This document shows positions 54,090 to 63,724 of a stretch of 64,000 nt of DNA, in pieces (position 1 is the stretch's first letter; each line of letters begins with the position of its first letter). This DNA comes from Sedimenticola sp. (lineage in GTDB: Bacteria; Pseudomonadota; Gammaproteobacteria; Chromatiales; Chromatiaceae). The DNA lies in NCBI GenBank assembly GCA_027083925.1, contig JALWMK010000122.1, positions 34,955-98,954 of the forward strand, given 5' to 3'. The notes under the pieces are model-generated. The model was not told where the DNA came from, did not search any database, and worked only from the letters and a program-made list of their open reading frames with translations. A program made the position numbers and the translations under genes.

Positions 54090-54407
54090 GCTTGCCTTCC
54101 CTCAGTTTAGTCCAGTCATTACCACCGGCTTCACACCGGCCGCCCTTGCGGGCAAAATATCACCTAGATCTTGCAAGTGATCGTGCTTGCAGAGTGCAAG
54201 ATATTGGTTCGCAGAGCGAATGACAACTTTGAGCGTAATCCTTGTTGTGATTGCCGAAAAGTTTCATATCGCTATACGGATCAAGAGCTTGTGCCATGTG
54301 AATGCCATCACTTGCAAGACCTGGGTTTTACACAAACAGGAAAAGGCCGGCAGCATTGGAGCCGCCAGCCATTTCCGGCTTTGCGTAAACGCCAGCCAAG
54401 ATCGGTC
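54090..54407 (-). other. rplL-rpoB intergenic region
   Basis: The 318 bases hold no gene. They contain the attenuator-like hairpin at 54341-54370, and an inverted repeat ATCTTGCA...TGCAAGAT (54168-54175 and 54195-54202) nearer rpoB. The length and layout resemble the E. coli rplL-rpoB spacer, which carries a partial terminator and an RNase III site. Confidence 0.6.
54341..54370 (-). terminator. Attenuator-like terminator between rplL and rpoB
   Basis: On the minus strand GGCTGGCGGC pairs fully (two G-U) with GCTGCCGGCC around a TCCAAT loop and is followed by TTTTCC. In E. coli a partial terminator at this point sets the ratio of ribosomal protein to polymerase subunits; the same role is inferred here. 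Confidence 0.65.
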
Positions 54408-54788
54408 TTACTTGATCTCGACGGATGCGCCAGCTTCTTCCAGCGTTTTCTTCGCTTCTTCAGCTTCGTCCTTGCTTACGCCTTCCTTCAATACGGAAGG
54501 GGTGCCTTCTACTGCGTCTTTGGCTTCTTTCAGGCCCAAGCCGGTCAGCGAGCGAACAGCCTTGATTACGCCAACCTTCTTGTCGCCAAAACCGGTCAGC
54601 ACAACATCAAATTCGGTCTGCTCTTCAGCACCGGCGCCACCAGCGTCACCGCCGGCAGCAGGCGCAGCGGCTACGGCTGCAGCTGCGGTCACACCAAATT
54701 TTTCTTCCATTGCCTCGATCAGCTCAACCACGTCCATTACGGACATGCTGGCAATTGCTTCGAGGATATCGTCTTTAGAAACTGCCAT
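54408..54788 (-). CDS. rplL: 50S ribosomal protein L7/L12
   Basis: 126 aa. The N-terminal dimerisation domain ([33 protein letters not shown]), the Ala/Gly-rich hinge (about 34-56) and the C-terminal factor-binding domain ([37 protein letters not shown]) are complete. Multiple copies on L10 form the stalk that recruits GTPase factors. Spacing from rplJ is 52 bp. Confidence 0.98.
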   Translation of the reverse strand: MAVSKDDILEAIASMSVMDVVELIEAMEEKFGVTAAAAVAAAPAAGGDAGGAGAEEQTEFDVVLTGFGDKKVGVIKAVRSLTGLGLKEAKDAVEGTPSVLKEGVSKDEAEEAKKTLEEAGASVEIK

Positions 54789-54840
54789 TTTCAGGGCTCC
54801 TGCATATCTTCAAGTTAAAAGTGGGATTAAAGGGCCGGAT

Positions 54841-55368
54841 TCAACCAGCCTCTTTAGCGTCGCGAATTGCTGCTACCGTACGAACCAGCTTGCTCGGTAC
54901 TTCATTGAGCGTGGTCGCCAGCTTCTGGACGGGCGCCAACATGGTGCCCATCAACATACTGACTGCCTGGTCATAAGTAGGCATCTTCGCCAGAACACTG
55001 ATTTCTGATGGCTCCAACAGTTTCCCGTTAATGGAAACCATCTTTACAACCAGCTCGTCATGCTCTTTGGCGAAATCATTGATCACACGTGCGGCAGCGC
55101 CCGGATCCTCCTGAGAGAAAGCCAGCAACAGGGGGCCGACAAAGCCATCCTGCATACAGGCAAAATCCGTATCTTCCACGGCTCGCTTGGCCAGCGTGTT
55201 CTTGACTACGCGAAGATAAACACCGGAACCCCGCGCATTTTTGCGCAGTTCGGTAAGATCTTCCACGGCCAGTCCACGATACTCAGCGGCAATAGCGGAA
55301 AAAGCACTACTCGCTACGTCAGCAACTTCGGCGACGATGGCTTTCTTTTGTTCAAGATTAAGTGCCAA
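54841..55368 (-). CDS. rplJ: 50S ribosomal protein L10 (TTG start)
   Basis: 175 aa from a TTG codon giving (M)ALNLEQKKAIVAEVADVA, which aligns with the E. coli start MALNLQDKQAIVAEV. A GGGAGGTGA ribosome site lies 5 nt before the TTG. An ATG 32 codons upstream would add a non-conserved extension. L10 is the base of the L7/L12 stalk and, in E. coli, represses its own operon. The C-terminus KLVRTVAAIRDAKEAG is conserved. Confidence 0.93.
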   Translation of the reverse strand: MALNLEQKKAIVAEVADVASSAFSAIAAEYRGLAVEDLTELRKNARGSGVYLRVVKNTLAKRAVEDTDFACMQDGFVGPLLLAFSQEDPGAAARVINDFAKEHDELVVKMVSINGKLLEPSEISVLAKMPTYDQAVSMLMGTMLAPVQKLATTLNEVPSKLVRTVAAIRDAKEAG

Positions 55369-55660
55369 AGTCGTCACCTCCCGACAACGATGAGGAACGG
55401 TTTCCCGTTCTCGGTTACACCAGGAATGAAAACAATTCATTCCACCTATTCCGGTGCCCGTCATCAGGAATCGCCCTGATTTCGGAACCCCGTCTGCGCA
55501 GGCAGATTAAGCTCCTCGTCGCTTCCGGCATCCTGCCTCTCGCGGCATCGCACATTCCTGTGCAACGGAGCGCCTGCGGTCTTTGACGGCAGGTGATCTT
55601 GCGATCACTGCCCCAAAGCCTGTTGCGCGACAGAATTTCTCCCGTCACAACATGGTTTGA
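55369..55660 (-). promoter_or_regulatory. rplJ leader, probable L10 autoregulatory region
   Basis: The 292 bases between rplA and rplJ hold no gene. In E. coli this interval carries a promoter and the leader bound by the L10-(L12)4 complex. Several short GC-rich hairpins are present here, for example GCGATGCCGCGAGAGGCAGG on the minus strand. I could not align a specific kink-turn, so the assignment rests on position. Confidence 0.4.
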
Positions 55661-56356
55661 TCAGAGGCTCAGTGAGCCCTGATCCAGTATTATCCCCGGC
55701 CCCATGGTCGAGGATACGGTGATTTTTTTCATGTACACGCCCTTGGCCGCACTGGGCTTGGCCTTTTTCAGGTCTGCCAGTAACGCCTCCAGGTTTTCCT
55801 TCAGCGCAGCGGAATCAAAATTCACTTTGCCGATGGATGCGTGGATAATGCCATTCTTGTCTGTGCGGTAGCGCACCTGGCCACCCTTGGCGTTTTTTAC
55901 TGCCTGGGCAACATCCTGGGTCACGGTGCCAACCTTGGGGTTGGGCATCAGGCCGCGGGGACCCAGAATCTGGCCCAGCTGGCCGACTACGCGCATGGCA
56001 TCCGGGCTGGCGATCACCACGTCAAAATCCATGTTGCCCGCCTTCACTTGTTCCGCCAGATCATCCATACCCACGACATCAGCGCCTGCTTCCTTGGCTG
56101 CATCAGCATTTGGCCCTTGGGTAAACACCGCCACACGGACGGTTTTGCCAGTGCCGTTTGGCAACACGGTGGCGCCACGCACAACCTGATCAGATTTGCG
56201 TGGATCCACGCCCAGATTAACCGCAACATCCACGGTCTCGGGAAACTTGACGCTGGACACTTCCCTGAGCAGGCCAAAAGCCTGTTCAGCATCGTACTGC
56301 CTGGATCGATCCAGTTTCTCAGCAATCGCCTTCAAACGCTTACTCAGTTTGGCCAT
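55661..56356 (-). CDS. rplA: 50S ribosomal protein L1
   Basis: 231 aa. [30 protein letters not shown] begins domain I, and the C-terminal [23 protein letters not shown] signature ([26 protein letters not shown]) is present. L1 forms the mobile stalk at the E-site. The start directly abuts the rplK stop. Confidence 0.98.
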   Translation of the reverse strand: MAKLSKRLKAIAEKLDRSRQYDAEQAFGLLREVSSVKFPETVDVAVNLGVDPRKSDQVVRGATVLPNGTGKTVRVAVFTQGPNADAAKEAGADVVGMDDLAEQVKAGNMDFDVVIASPDAMRVVGQLGQILGPRGLMPNPKVGTVTQDVAQAVKNAKGGQVRYRTDKNGIIHASIGKVNFDSAALKENLEALLADLKKAKPSAAKGVYMKKITVSSTMGPGIILDQGSLSL

Positions 56357-56788
56357 TTATACACCCTCCGTATCAAGACCTATACTGCGGGCAGTACCGG
56401 CAATGGTACGCACTGCAGCATCCATGTCGGCTGCTGTCAGATCCGGCTCTTTTGTCCTGGCAATTTCCTCCAACTGCTCACGAGTGACCTTGCCAACCTT
56501 TTCCGTGTTGGGCCGACCACTGCCGGATTTGATGCCGGCGGCTTTTTTCAGCAGAATGGAGGCTGGCGGCGTCTTCATCACGAAAGTGAAAGAGCGGTCG
56601 GAATAAACGGTGATCACTACCGGAACAGGAAGACCTTTTTCCTGGCTCTGGGTCTGGGCATTAAACGCCTTGCAGAACTCCATGATGTTTACACCATGCT
56701 GGCCCAAAGCAGGACCAACAGGGGGACTGGGGTTGGCTTCCTGTGCAGGAACCTGAAGCTTGATATAGGCTTCGATTTTCTTGGCCAT
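56357..56788 (-). CDS. rplK: 50S ribosomal protein L11
   Basis: 143 aa. [41 protein letters not shown] is the N-terminal domain with the proline-rich switch, and the rRNA-binding C-domain (about 74-143) ends [10 protein letters not shown]11 forms the GTPase-associated centre and is required for RelA activation. It is followed without a gap by rplA. Confidence 0.98.
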   Translation of the reverse strand: MAKKIEAYIKLQVPAQEANPSPPVGPALGQHGVNIMEFCKAFNAQTQSQEKGLPVPVVITVYSDRSFTFVMKTPPASILLKKAAGIKSGSGRPNTEKVGKVTREQLEEIARTKEPDLTAADMDAAVRTIAGTARSIGLDTEGV

Positions 56789-56814
56789 GATTTACCTCTT
56801 CTCCTGGGTGCAAA

Positions 56815-56838
56815 CGCCCGGGACTTTCACCCAGGCTC
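56815..56838 (-). promoter_or_regulatory. Hairpin in the L11 leader, possible L1 regulatory site
   Basis: On the minus strand GCCTGGG pairs fully (one G-U) with CCCGGGC around TGAAAGT, preceded by GGGGA. It sits in the 210-bp nusG-rplK gap close to rplK, where L1 binds its own mRNA in E. coli. The rest of the gap shows nothing else. The identification is tentative. Confidence 0.35.
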
Positions 56839-56998
56839 CCCTTAAGTTTAAATGCGGAAAAAGGACTTTCTCCGCCCTTTCTCGGCTTGGTTGCGCAACA
56901 AACGCGGCCTTGCTGCCCCCCCGCGCCATACTTCCTGTGCGGGAAAACACAAACGCGCCACCGGCACGCTGGAACCGGCATGAAGCCAGCCGGGCGAA

Positions 56999-57532
56999 CT
57001 AAGCCTTTTCTACCTGGCCGAACTCCAGTTCGACAGGTGTGGAACGCCCAAAGATGGAAACAGAAACCTTGAGCCGGCTCTTTTCATAATCCACCTCTTC
57101 CACCACCCCATTGAAATCGTTGAACGGTCCATCAGTAACGCGCACGACTTCGCCCGGCTCGAACAACACCTTGGGACGTGGTTTTTCCGCTCCCTCCTGA
57201 ACCCGCTGCAATATCGCATCGGCCTCTTTCTGGGTGATCGGTGCGGGTTTGTCTTCGGTTCCGCCGATAAAGCCCAGAACCTGGGACGTATCTTTTACCA
57301 GGTGCCAGGTTTCATCAGTCAATTCCATGTTCACCAGCACATAGCCGGGAAAGAACTTGCGCTCGCTCCGGCGCTGTTGCCCGCCACGCATTTCCACGAC
57401 CTCTTCCGTGGGCACCAGGATTTCACCAAAACAATCCTGCATTCCCATGCGCTCGATACGTTCTTCCAGCGAGGCCTTGACCTTGCCTTCATACCCGGAA
57501 AAGGCATGCACCACATACCAGCGTTTCGCCAC
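56999..57532 (-). CDS. nusG: Transcription termination/antitermination protein NusG
   Basis: 177 aa. The NGN domain (about 3-120: [48 protein letters not shown]) and the C-terminal KOW domain ([32 protein letters not shown]) are complete. NusG binds RNA polymerase beta' and links it to Rho or to S10. The gene lies 1 bp after secE. Confidence 0.98.
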   Translation of the reverse strand: MAKRWYVVHAFSGYEGKVKASLEERIERMGMQDCFGEILVPTEEVVEMRGGQQRRSERKFFPGYVLVNMELTDETWHLVKDTSQVLGFIGGTEDKPAPITQKEADAILQRVQEGAEKPRPKVLFEPGEVVRVTDGPFNDFNGVVEEVDYEKSRLKVSVSIFGRSTPVELEFGQVEKA

Positions 57533-57533
57533 G

Positions 57534-57911
57534 TCAGCCTCCCTGCCCTGTAAACATGCGCACCAGCACGAACAGAATTGAATCCACGCCCCAAAGGAAA
57601 AGTGCAGTCAGTAACACTGCCACAAAGATCACCAGCGTGGTTTGCAGCGTTTCCTGACGCGAAGGCCAGACCACTTTGCGCACCTCTGTCTGGGCTGATG
57701 AGAAAAAGGCTTTCATGCGCCTTCCTTGATCAGTCCGCAGTACAACGGTAACCGCCATTGCGATAACCGCCAGCAACCCGAGCAGACGCACCCACAGGGG
57801 CTGCGCCTCAAACAGGTAAAAGCCAACGATGCCTGCTACCAGCATGACTACAGATAACAGCAGCTTCACCGTATCCATAGCGGAACCTTGAGTTTCAGTT
57901 TTTGTGTTCAT
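57534..57911 (-). CDS. secE: Protein translocase subunit SecE
   Basis: 125 aa from [21 protein letters not shown]; in-frame codons further upstream run into the tRNA-Trp gene and are discarded. Three transmembrane helices (about 14-32, 40-58, 93-115) match the long gammaproteobacterial SecE. The essential amphipathic region [20 protein letters not shown] precedes the last helix. It is an inner-membrane partner of SecY. Confidence 0.95.
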   Translation of the reverse strand: MNTKTETQGSAMDTVKLLLSVVMLVAGIVGFYLFEAQPLWVRLLGLLAVIAMAVTVVLRTDQGRRMKAFFSSAQTEVRKVVWPSRQETLQTTLVIFVAVLLTALFLWGVDSILFVLVRMFTGQGG

Positions 57912-57974
57912 CCTGCCTACTTCAGTGCTCCAGTCCTGTAGCATCTTCGCCACCAGAACCAAAGCCCTGTGAAA

Positions 57975-58050
57975 TGGCAGGCCAGGAGGGACTTGAACCC
58001 CCAACCTGCGGTTTTGGAGACCGCTGCTCTACCAATTGAGCTACTGGCCT
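57975..58050 (-). tRNA. trnW: tRNA-Trp (anticodon CCA)
   Basis: 76 nt including an encoded CCA. The acceptor strands AGGCCAG/CTGGCCT, D arm GCTCAATTGGTAGAGC, anticodon loop CTCCAAA with CCA, and TTCAAGT T-loop are complete. It lies between tufB and secE, the usual place in non-enteric gammaproteobacteria. Confidence 0.97.
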
Positions 58051-58146
58051 AAAAAAATCCAGCCTTCCTCTTGACTTGAAAAAGGCAACGGGTGTGCCCG
58101 GCGATGCGGCCACACCCTGCTACCTGGATACCGTCAGATTCCAGCT

Positions 58147-59337
58147 TTACTCAATAATCCTGGAAACAACACCGGCGCCAACCGTACGGCCACCTTCACG
58201 AATGGCGAAGCGCAAGCCTTCTTCCATCGCAATCGGTGCAATCAGCTTCACCGTCATCTTTACATTGTCACCCGGCATCACCATCTCCACGCCTTCCGGC
58301 AGCTCGCAGGCGCCAGTGACGTCTGTGGTGCGGAAGTAGAACTGCGGACGGTAGTTGTTGAAAAACGGCGTATGACGACCACCTTCATCCTTGCTCAGAA
58401 TGTACACTTCACACTCGAAATGGGTGTGCGGATTGATGGTGCCGGGGTGCGCCAGCACCTGACCACGCTCCACCTCGTCACGCTTGGTGCCACGCAGCAG
58501 CACCCCTACGTTGTCACCCGCACGGCCTTCGTCGAGAAGCTTGCGGAACATTTCCACGCCGGTTACGGTGGTCTTCTCGGTATCACGGATACCAACAATC
58601 TCCACTTCTTCGCCAACCTTGACGATACCGCGCTCTACCCGGCCGGTGACTACGGTGCCACGACCAGAGATCGAGAATACGTCTTCGATAGGCATCAGGA
58701 AGGCGCCGTCAATGGCCCGCTCGGGCTCGGGAATATAGGTATCCAGCGCTTCGACCAGTTTGTCGATAGAGGGAATGCCAATGTCCGAGGTGTCGCCTTC
58801 CAGCGCCTTGAGCGCAGAGCCGGTGATAACCGGGGTGTCATCACCGGGAAATTCATACTCGTCCAGCAGCTCCCGCACTTCCATTTCCACCAGTTCCAGC
58901 AGCTCTTCGTCGTCCACCATGTCCGCCTTGTTCAGGTAGACAACAATGTAAGGCACCCCTACCTGACGGGACAGGAGAATGTGCTCACGGGTCTGGGGCA
59001 TGGGGCCGTCAGCCGCAGATACCACCAGAATCGCACCATCCATCTGCGCCGCGCCGGTGATCATGTTCTTCACATAATCCGCGTGACCCGGACAGTCTAC
59101 ATGGGCGTAGTGGCGGGTGTCAGACTCGTATTCCACATGGGCGGTGGCGATGGTGATACCACGCTCACGCTCTTCCGGGGCATTGTCAATCTGGTCGTAA
59201 GCCTTGGTCTCACCACCAAACTTCGCCGCCTGCACCGTCGTGATCGCCGCCGTCAGCGTGGTTTTACCGTGGTCTACGTGACCGATGGTGCCCACGTTTA
59301 CATGGGGTTTGGTTCTTTCAAATTTTTCCTTAGACAT
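58147..59337 (-). CDS. tufB: Elongation factor Tu, copy B (ATG start)
   Basis: 396 aa, identical in protein and DNA to copy A apart from the first base of the start codon (ATG here, GTG there). Identity covers 58146-59336 against 41046-42236 and stops at once on both sides, which implies ongoing gene conversion. It is cotranscribed with the upstream tRNA-Tyr, -Gly and -Thr genes and followed by tRNA-Trp. Confidence 0.99.
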   Translation of the reverse strand: MSKEKFERTKPHVNVGTIGHVDHGKTTLTAAITTVQAAKFGGETKAYDQIDNAPEERERGITIATAHVEYESDTRHYAHVDCPGHADYVKNMITGAAQMDGAILVVSAADGPMPQTREHILLSRQVGVPYIVVYLNKADMVDDEELLELVEMEVRELLDEYEFPGDDTPVITGSALKALEGDTSDIGIPSIDKLVEALDTYIPEPERAIDGAFLMPIEDVFSISGRGTVVTGRVERGIVKVGEEVEIVGIRDTEKTTVTGVEMFRKLLDEGRAGDNVGVLLRGTKRDEVERGQVLAHPGTINPHTHFECEVYILSKDEGGRHTPFFNNYRPQFYFRTTDVTGACELPEGVEMVMPGDNVKMTVKLIAPIAMEEGLRFAIREGGRTVGAGVVSRIIE

Positions 59338-59409
59338 CGCCGCACAATCTCCAAAAAATAGTAATGGTCAACGCTTCAGTAAAACCGCATGCCAAAGCAT
59401 ACTGGAATC

Positions 59410-59485
59410 TGGAGCCCAGAAGCAGATTTGAACTGCCGACCTCACCCTTACCAAGGGTGTGCTCTACCAACTGAGCTATCTGGGC
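59410..59485 (-). tRNA. trnT: tRNA-Thr (anticodon GGT)
   Basis: 76 nt with encoded CCA. Acceptor GCCCAGA/TCTGGGC, D arm GCTCAGTTGGTAGAGC and anticodon loop TTGGTAA (GGT) pair well. Third tRNA of the Tyr-Gly-Thr-tufB unit, 72 bp before tufB. Confidence 0.97.
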
Positions 59486-59534
59486 AAAGCTTGCTTTTTC
59501 TGGCCTTCCACCAGACAATTCCTTAACAACTATA

Positions 59535-59608
59535 TGGAGCGGGTGATGGGAATCGAACCCACGTAGTCAGCTTGGAAGGCTGAAGTTCTACCATTAAACT
59601 ACACCCGC
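59535..59608 (-). tRNA. trnG: tRNA-Gly (anticodon TCC)
   Basis: 74 nt with encoded CCA. Acceptor GCGGGTG/CACCCGC, anticodon loop CTTCCAA with TCC, and GTTCGATT T-loop. It reads GGA/GGG codons and lies between tRNA-Tyr and tRNA-Thr. Confidence 0.97.
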
Positions 59609-59730
59609 ACTGAACACGCGGCCAAAACCGCTCTATATGCAACCGGCAACCCAAGCATTCGCCGATCGGCCTGCCTCCATGCCTGTCGCTTTTGCCCGCA
59701 ACCATTTCAGACCGATCCCGGACAGCACAA

Positions 59731-59815
59731 TGGTGGAGGGGGGAGGATTCGAACCTCCGAAGGCTGAGCCAGCAGATTTACAGTCTGCCCCCTTTGGCCA
59801 CTCGGGAACCCCTCC
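59731..59815 (-). tRNA. trnY: tRNA-Tyr (anticodon GTA)
   Basis: 85 nt with encoded CCA and the long variable arm expected of bacterial tRNA-Tyr. Acceptor GGAGGGG/CCCCTCC; anticodon loop CTGTAAA with GTA. First gene of the tRNA-tufB unit, with a strong promoter just upstream. Confidence 0.97.
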
Positions 59816-59829
59816 AAAAAAGAGGACGC

Positions 59830-59858
59830 ATTTTCCAGAAAATCACGTCGAATGTCAA
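59830..59858 (-). promoter_or_regulatory. Strong sigma-70 promoter for tRNA-Tyr-Gly-Thr-tufB
   Basis: On the minus strand TTGACA (consensus -35) and GAAAAT (-10, 4 of 6) are separated by exactly 17 bp. A GC-rich GCGTCC discriminator of the kind seen at stringently controlled stable-RNA promoters follows. The tRNA starts about 15 bases downstream of the -10. Confidence 0.75.
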
Positions 59859-59939
59859 TAGCATATCAGGAATATTTTTTATCGGCCCGGCAAGGCCGGG
59901 AAATACAGTCTGGAACCATGCCTATGGTCAAGCTCCAGC

Positions 59940-59968
59940 TTGCACAGTACACTAGCACTCTTTATTTA
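59940..59968 (+). promoter_or_regulatory. Candidate promoter for the TPR lipoprotein-ispE unit
   Basis: TTGCAC and TATTTA are separated by 17 bp and end 26 bp before the ATG at 59995. It is divergent from the tRNA-Tyr promoter. Confidence 0.45.
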
Positions 59969-59994
59969 TATACAAATTGTATTTGCAGTCCCCT

Positions 59995-61737
59995 ATGCCT
60001 AAACCCGTGAAGCACCTTTTCATCCCCTCTCTGCTTACTCTTGCGCTTATTGGCTGCGCCACCCAGCCAGGCAGCCAGAAACCACCGGCGAGTGCGAAAA
60101 CACAAGAAAAAGAGATCGTTTTGCCGTTCAAGTCCACGGCAATGCCGCCGCCCGCCCCCCTCGACAAGGAACTTCTCTACAACTACCTGGCCGGGGAAAT
60201 CAGTGTGCAGCGGGGCGCATGGGAAGAAGCATACGAGCACCTGCTTCTGGCCGCAAAAGAAGCAAAAGATGCGGTTGCAGCCAGCAAGGCAGCCCGCCTG
60301 GCCTGGCGCCAGAATGACATGATTCGCGCAACCCGCGCCATCCTGCTTTGGGTTGAGTACGATCCCAATGATCTTTCCGCACGTCAACTGGCCATGCTCA
60401 CTGCGCTGCGAAACGAGAACATCGATCAGGCACTGGCGCAAGCCGGAGCCATACTCAAGATTGCCTCCGCAAAAAGCAAGGACGGATTTCTGCTCCTGAG
60501 CTCTGCTTTAGCAACCAGCAAAGAGAAAAGCAAGCTCACCATGATTCAACGGCTGGCCAAGCAGCACCCGGAGGACGCCCATGCGCAATATGCAATGGCA
60601 TTGGTGTCTACCCAGGAAAAGCAATTTGACTTGGCCCTCCAGGCCATTCAGAGAAGCCAGGAACTTGACCCTGACTGGGACAAGCCCTATTTGCTGCGTG
60701 TGCAGATATACGCCATGCAAGGCGATGAGGCCGGCGCCGAAAAACTGTTGCGCGAGGCAGCAGATGCCCACCCCAGCCCGGCTCTGCTGGAAGCCTATGG
60801 CCGCCTGCTGATGCAGGAGAAAAAGTACCAGCAGGCCCTGGAAAATTTCCAGAAGGCACTGAGCCTGACCCCCGATGACCAGGAGCTGTTATATATGATC
60901 GGCATCCTGGCGCTGCAAACGAAGGATTGGAACCTCGCAAAAACCACCTGGGAACAGCTGCGTGACAGCCCACGCTACCACAAGGCACAGGAAGCCTGGT
61001 ATTTTCTCGGCCAGATGGAGGAGCTCCAAGGCAACCTGGAACAGGCCACCGAAAACTACAGCCGCGTCAAAAACGGGCGTCTGCTTAGCGATGCGCAAAT
61101 ACGCACCGCCATACTAACCGGCAAGCTGGGCAACCTGAACGAGGCACATGAGCTGTTCAACGCCCTGCGGCTTACGGATCCAGACCAGGCGGTTCAGATT
61201 TACATCACCGAAGCCCAGCTCCTGAAGGAGCTACACAAGCCCGATTCGGCACTGGAATTATACAACGAGGCGATCAACACCTACCCACAAGAAGCGGAGC
61301 TGTTATATGCCCGGGGTCTGCTGGCAGCCGATCTTGGTAAAATCGATCTCGCTGAACAAGATTTCAAGGCCGCTCTGGCAATCAAGCCTGATGATGCCGA
61401 CACCCTGAATGCACTGGGCTACACCCTGGCGGATCAGACCGACCGCTATTCAGAGGCCTATGCCTACATCAAGAAAGCACTGGAGCTGAATCCGGACAGC
61501 GCCGCCATTCTCGACAGTATGGGCTGGGTGCTGTTCCGCATGAAGGAATACACACAGGCACTGGAGTATCTGCGCAAAGCTGCGGAAAAGATGGACGATC
61601 CGGAAATTGCCGCCCACTTGATCGAAGTACTTTGGGTGACCGGTTCCCGGCGGGAAGCACAGGAACTTCTCGACAAGGCGGACAGCACCTACCCGGACAA
61701 CCGTAAACTCAAGGACGTGAAACAGCGGCTGCAATGA
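59995..61737 (+). CDS. TPR-repeat lipoprotein
   Basis: 580 aa from MPKPVKHLFIPSLLTLALIGCATQ, a lipoprotein signal peptide with lipobox LIGC (lipidated Cys near residue 21). The mature protein is built of tetratricopeptide repeats across about residues 50-575, with recognisable 34-residue units such as PALLEAYGRLLMQEKKYQQALENFQKAL and ADTLNALGYTLADQTDRYSEAYAYIKKAL. It probably acts as a periplasmic scaffold on the outer membrane. In relatives the order is TPR protein-lolB-ispE; here lolB is missing and the stop overlaps ispE by 4 bp. Confidence 0.88.
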   Translation: MPKPVKHLFIPSLLTLALIGCATQPGSQKPPASAKTQEKEIVLPFKSTAMPPPAPLDKELLYNYLAGEISVQRGAWEEAYEHLLLAAKEAKDAVAASKAARLAWRQNDMIRATRAILLWVEYDPNDLSARQLAMLTALRNENIDQALAQAGAILKIASAKSKDGFLLLSSALATSKEKSKLTMIQRLAKQHPEDAHAQYAMALVSTQEKQFDLALQAIQRSQELDPDWDKPYLLRVQIYAMQGDEAGAEKLLREAADAHPSPALLEAYGRLLMQEKKYQQALENFQKALSLTPDDQELLYMIGILALQTKDWNLAKTTWEQLRDSPRYHKAQEAWYFLGQMEELQGNLEQATENYSRVKNGRLLSDAQIRTAILTGKLGNLNEAHELFNALRLTDPDQAVQIYITEAQLLKELHKPDSALELYNEAINTYPQEAELLYARGLLAADLGKIDLAEQDFKAALAIKPDDADTLNALGYTLADQTDRYSEAYAYIKKALELNPDSAAILDSMGWVLFRMKEYTQALEYLRKAAEKMDDPEIAAHLIEVLWVTGSRREAQELLDKADSTYPDNRKLKDVKQRLQ

Positions 61738-62600
61738 AAGCATCTGAACTCTTCTGGCCAGCACCAGCCAAGCTGAACCTGATGCTGAGGGTTATCGGGC
61801 GGCGCTCCGATGGCTATCATCTGCTGCAAACCGTATTTCAGTTTCTCTCCCAGGCGGATCTGATCCGTTTTCAGCGCCGCCCGGACACGAAAATCCGCTG
61901 CAACGCACTCTCCGGTGTGCGCAACAATGACAACCTCGCCATACTGGCGGCACGGCTGCTGCAGCAGCACTGTGGCAGCGACTGCGGTGTGGATATACAG
62001 ATCAAAAAAAAACTGCCCATGGGCGGCGGCCTTGGCGGAGGCAGCTCCAATGCGGCAACTACCCTGGTTGTACTGAACAAGCTCTGGAACCTGAACCTCG
62101 AAGAGGCGGCGCTCGCAAAACTCGGGCTACAACTTGGCGCCGACGTGCCGGTCTTTATTCTCGGCAAAGCCGCATGGGCGGAAGGGGTTGGAGAAAAGCT
62201 CCGGTTTTTCGAGCCGCCCGAATCCTGGTACCTGGTGCTTTCCCCTGCTTGCCACGTCTCAACCGCCGAAATTTTTTGTGATTCACAATTGACACGGGAC
62301 GCCAAGGCAATCACAATACGCGACTTCTCTGCGGGGCATAGGGAAAACACCTGCCAGACGCTGGTAGCCAGTCGTCATCCAGAGGTGGGGCGGGCGTTGT
62401 CCTGGCTGAACCAGTTTGCCGAAGGCAGACTGACCGGCACCGGGGCTTGTGTATTTGCGGCATTTCCTTCGCAGCAGCAGGCCGAGACAGTACTGAAAGA
62501 GATTCCCGCAGGCATGAAAGGCTTTGTGAGTCCGGGGCTGAACCGATCACCCCTGCACACCAGGCTTGAACAGTTTACTGGGGCGTGGCCAAGTGGTTAA
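61734..62600 (+). CDS. ispE: 4-diphosphocytidyl-2-C-methyl-D-erythritol kinase IspE
   Basis: 288 aa GHMP kinase of the MEP isoprenoid pathway. [31 protein letters not shown] begins the protein and the ATP loop [17 protein letters not shown] lies at about 97-113; the C-terminal [11 protein letters not shown] motif is present. The last seven codons and the stop codon lie inside the tRNA-Gln gene (22 shared bases). Confidence 0.95.
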   Translation: MKASELFWPAPAKLNLMLRVIGRRSDGYHLLQTVFQFLSQADLIRFQRRPDTKIRCNALSGVRNNDNLAILAARLLQQHCGSDCGVDIQIKKKLPMGGGLGGGSSNAATTLVVLNKLWNLNLEEAALAKLGLQLGADVPVFILGKAAWAEGVGEKLRFFEPPESWYLVLSPACHVSTAEIFCDSQLTRDAKAITIRDFSAGHRENTCQTLVASRHPEVGRALSWLNQFAEGRLTGTGACVFAAFPSQQQAETVLKEIPAGMKGFVSPGLNRSPLHTRLEQFTGAWPSG

Positions 62601-62653
62601 GGCACCGGACTTTGACTCCGGCATCGCAGGTTCGAATCCTGCCGCCCCAGCCA
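62579..62653 (+). tRNA. trnQ: tRNA-Gln (anticodon TTG)
   Basis: 75 nt with encoded CCA. Acceptor TGGGGCG/CGCCCCA, D arm GCCAAGTGGTTAAGGC, anticodon loop CTTTGAC with TTG, and GTTCGAATC T-arm. Its first 22 bases overlap the end of ispE. The ispE-tRNA-Gln-prs order is conserved in gammaproteobacteria. Confidence 0.96.
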
Positions 62654-62713
62654 TTTTTCAAACAGGCTGCAGCTGGCCTGCAAGCGAGGTCCAACAAAGT
62701 GGCTAGTAGTGGC

Positions 62714-63652
62714 ATGATGGTCTTTGGCGGTAACTCCCACCCGGAACTGACCATTGAAATCGCAAACTATCTGGATCTGTCACTGGGCAAATGCGTTGTA
62801 GGGCAGTTCAGCGACGGCGAGGTTCAGGTCGAAGTCGAGGACAACGTTCGTGGCCGGGACGTGTTCGTGGTCCAGCCCACATCCGCCCCAACCAACGATT
62901 ACCTCATGGAACTGCTGGTAATGATAGACGCCCTGCGCTGGGCTTCTGCCAATCGCATCACCGCGGTAATCCCTTATTTTGGTTATTCCCGCCAGGATCG
63001 CCGGCCAAGATCCGCCAGAGTGCCCATTACCGCCAGGCTTGCAGCCAAGATGATCGGCACTGCAGGCGCCGACCGGGTATTGACCATGGATCTGCATGCT
63101 GACCAGATTCAGGGATTTTTCGACATTCCTGTGGACAACATCTACTCCTCTCCCATATTGCTGGGAGACGTCTGGCGACAGAAGTATCCGGAGCTGATGG
63201 TGGTGTCCCCGGACGTAGGGGGGGTAGTGCGGGCCAGAGCCCTGGCAAAACGCCTGGATGACGCAGACCTGGCAATTATCGACAAACGCCGGCCCAAGGT
63301 CAACGAAGCACAGGTGATGAACATCATCGGGGACGTGGCCGGGAGATCCTGCGTAATCGTGGATGACCTGGTAGATACCGCCGGCACCTTGTGCAAGGCG
63401 GCAGATGCCCTGAAGGAGCATGGCGCAGCACGGGTAGCCGCCTATTGCACCCACGCCGTACTTTCCGGGCCGGCCGTAGAGAACATCAATGGCTCCAGCC
63501 TGGATGAGCTGGTGGTGACCAATACCATCCCCTTGCAGCCTGCGGCAAGAAAATCCAGCAAGATTCGCCAGCTTTCCATTGCGGGAATCCTGGCAGAATC
63601 CATGCGCCGCATAAACAACGAGGAATCTGTAAGCTCGCTGTTTATGGACTAG
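62714..63652 (+). CDS. prs: Ribose-phosphate pyrophosphokinase
   Basis: 312 aa from [20 protein letters not shown]; the frame is open back into tRNA-Gln, and a GTG at 62699 is an alternative. Makes PRPP from ribose 5-phosphate and [26 protein letters not shown], the flexible ATP loop [21 protein letters not shown], the [15 protein letters not shown] segment and the PRPP-binding loop [14 protein letters not shown] (about 215-228) are all typical. Confidence 0.97.
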   Translation: MMVFGGNSHPELTIEIANYLDLSLGKCVVGQFSDGEVQVEVEDNVRGRDVFVVQPTSAPTNDYLMELLVMIDALRWASANRITAVIPYFGYSRQDRRPRSARVPITARLAAKMIGTAGADRVLTMDLHADQIQGFFDIPVDNIYSSPILLGDVWRQKYPELMVVSPDVGGVVRARALAKRLDDADLAIIDKRRPKVNEAQVMNIIGDVAGRSCVIVDDLVDTAGTLCKAADALKEHGAARVAAYCTHAVLSGPAVENINGSSLDELVVTNTIPLQPAARKSSKIRQLSIAGILAESMRRINNEESVSSLFMD

Positions 63653-63682
63653 AAATTCGTGCGCATTTGGCACGCAACCCTG

Positions 63683-63723
63683 CCCTGACATATCTGGTCG
63701 CGGATATGCCGGGGCTTGTTTTT
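63683..63723 (+). terminator. Intrinsic terminator after prs
   Basis: CCCTGACATATC (63683-63694) pairs with GATATGCCGGGG (63703-63714), with one A-C mismatch and one G-U, around an 8-base loop. CTTGTTTTT follows, 30 bases after the prs stop. Confidence 0.75.
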
Positions 63724-63724
63724 A

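Noticed and set aside
49902..54110. Very long open frame on the strand opposite rpoB (about 1400 codons)
   Set aside because: It is the mirror of a codon-biased, highly expressed gene. The translation has no family features and rpoB is unambiguous. Similar antisense frames opposite fusA, rpoC, nrdD and both tuf genes were rejected for the same reason.
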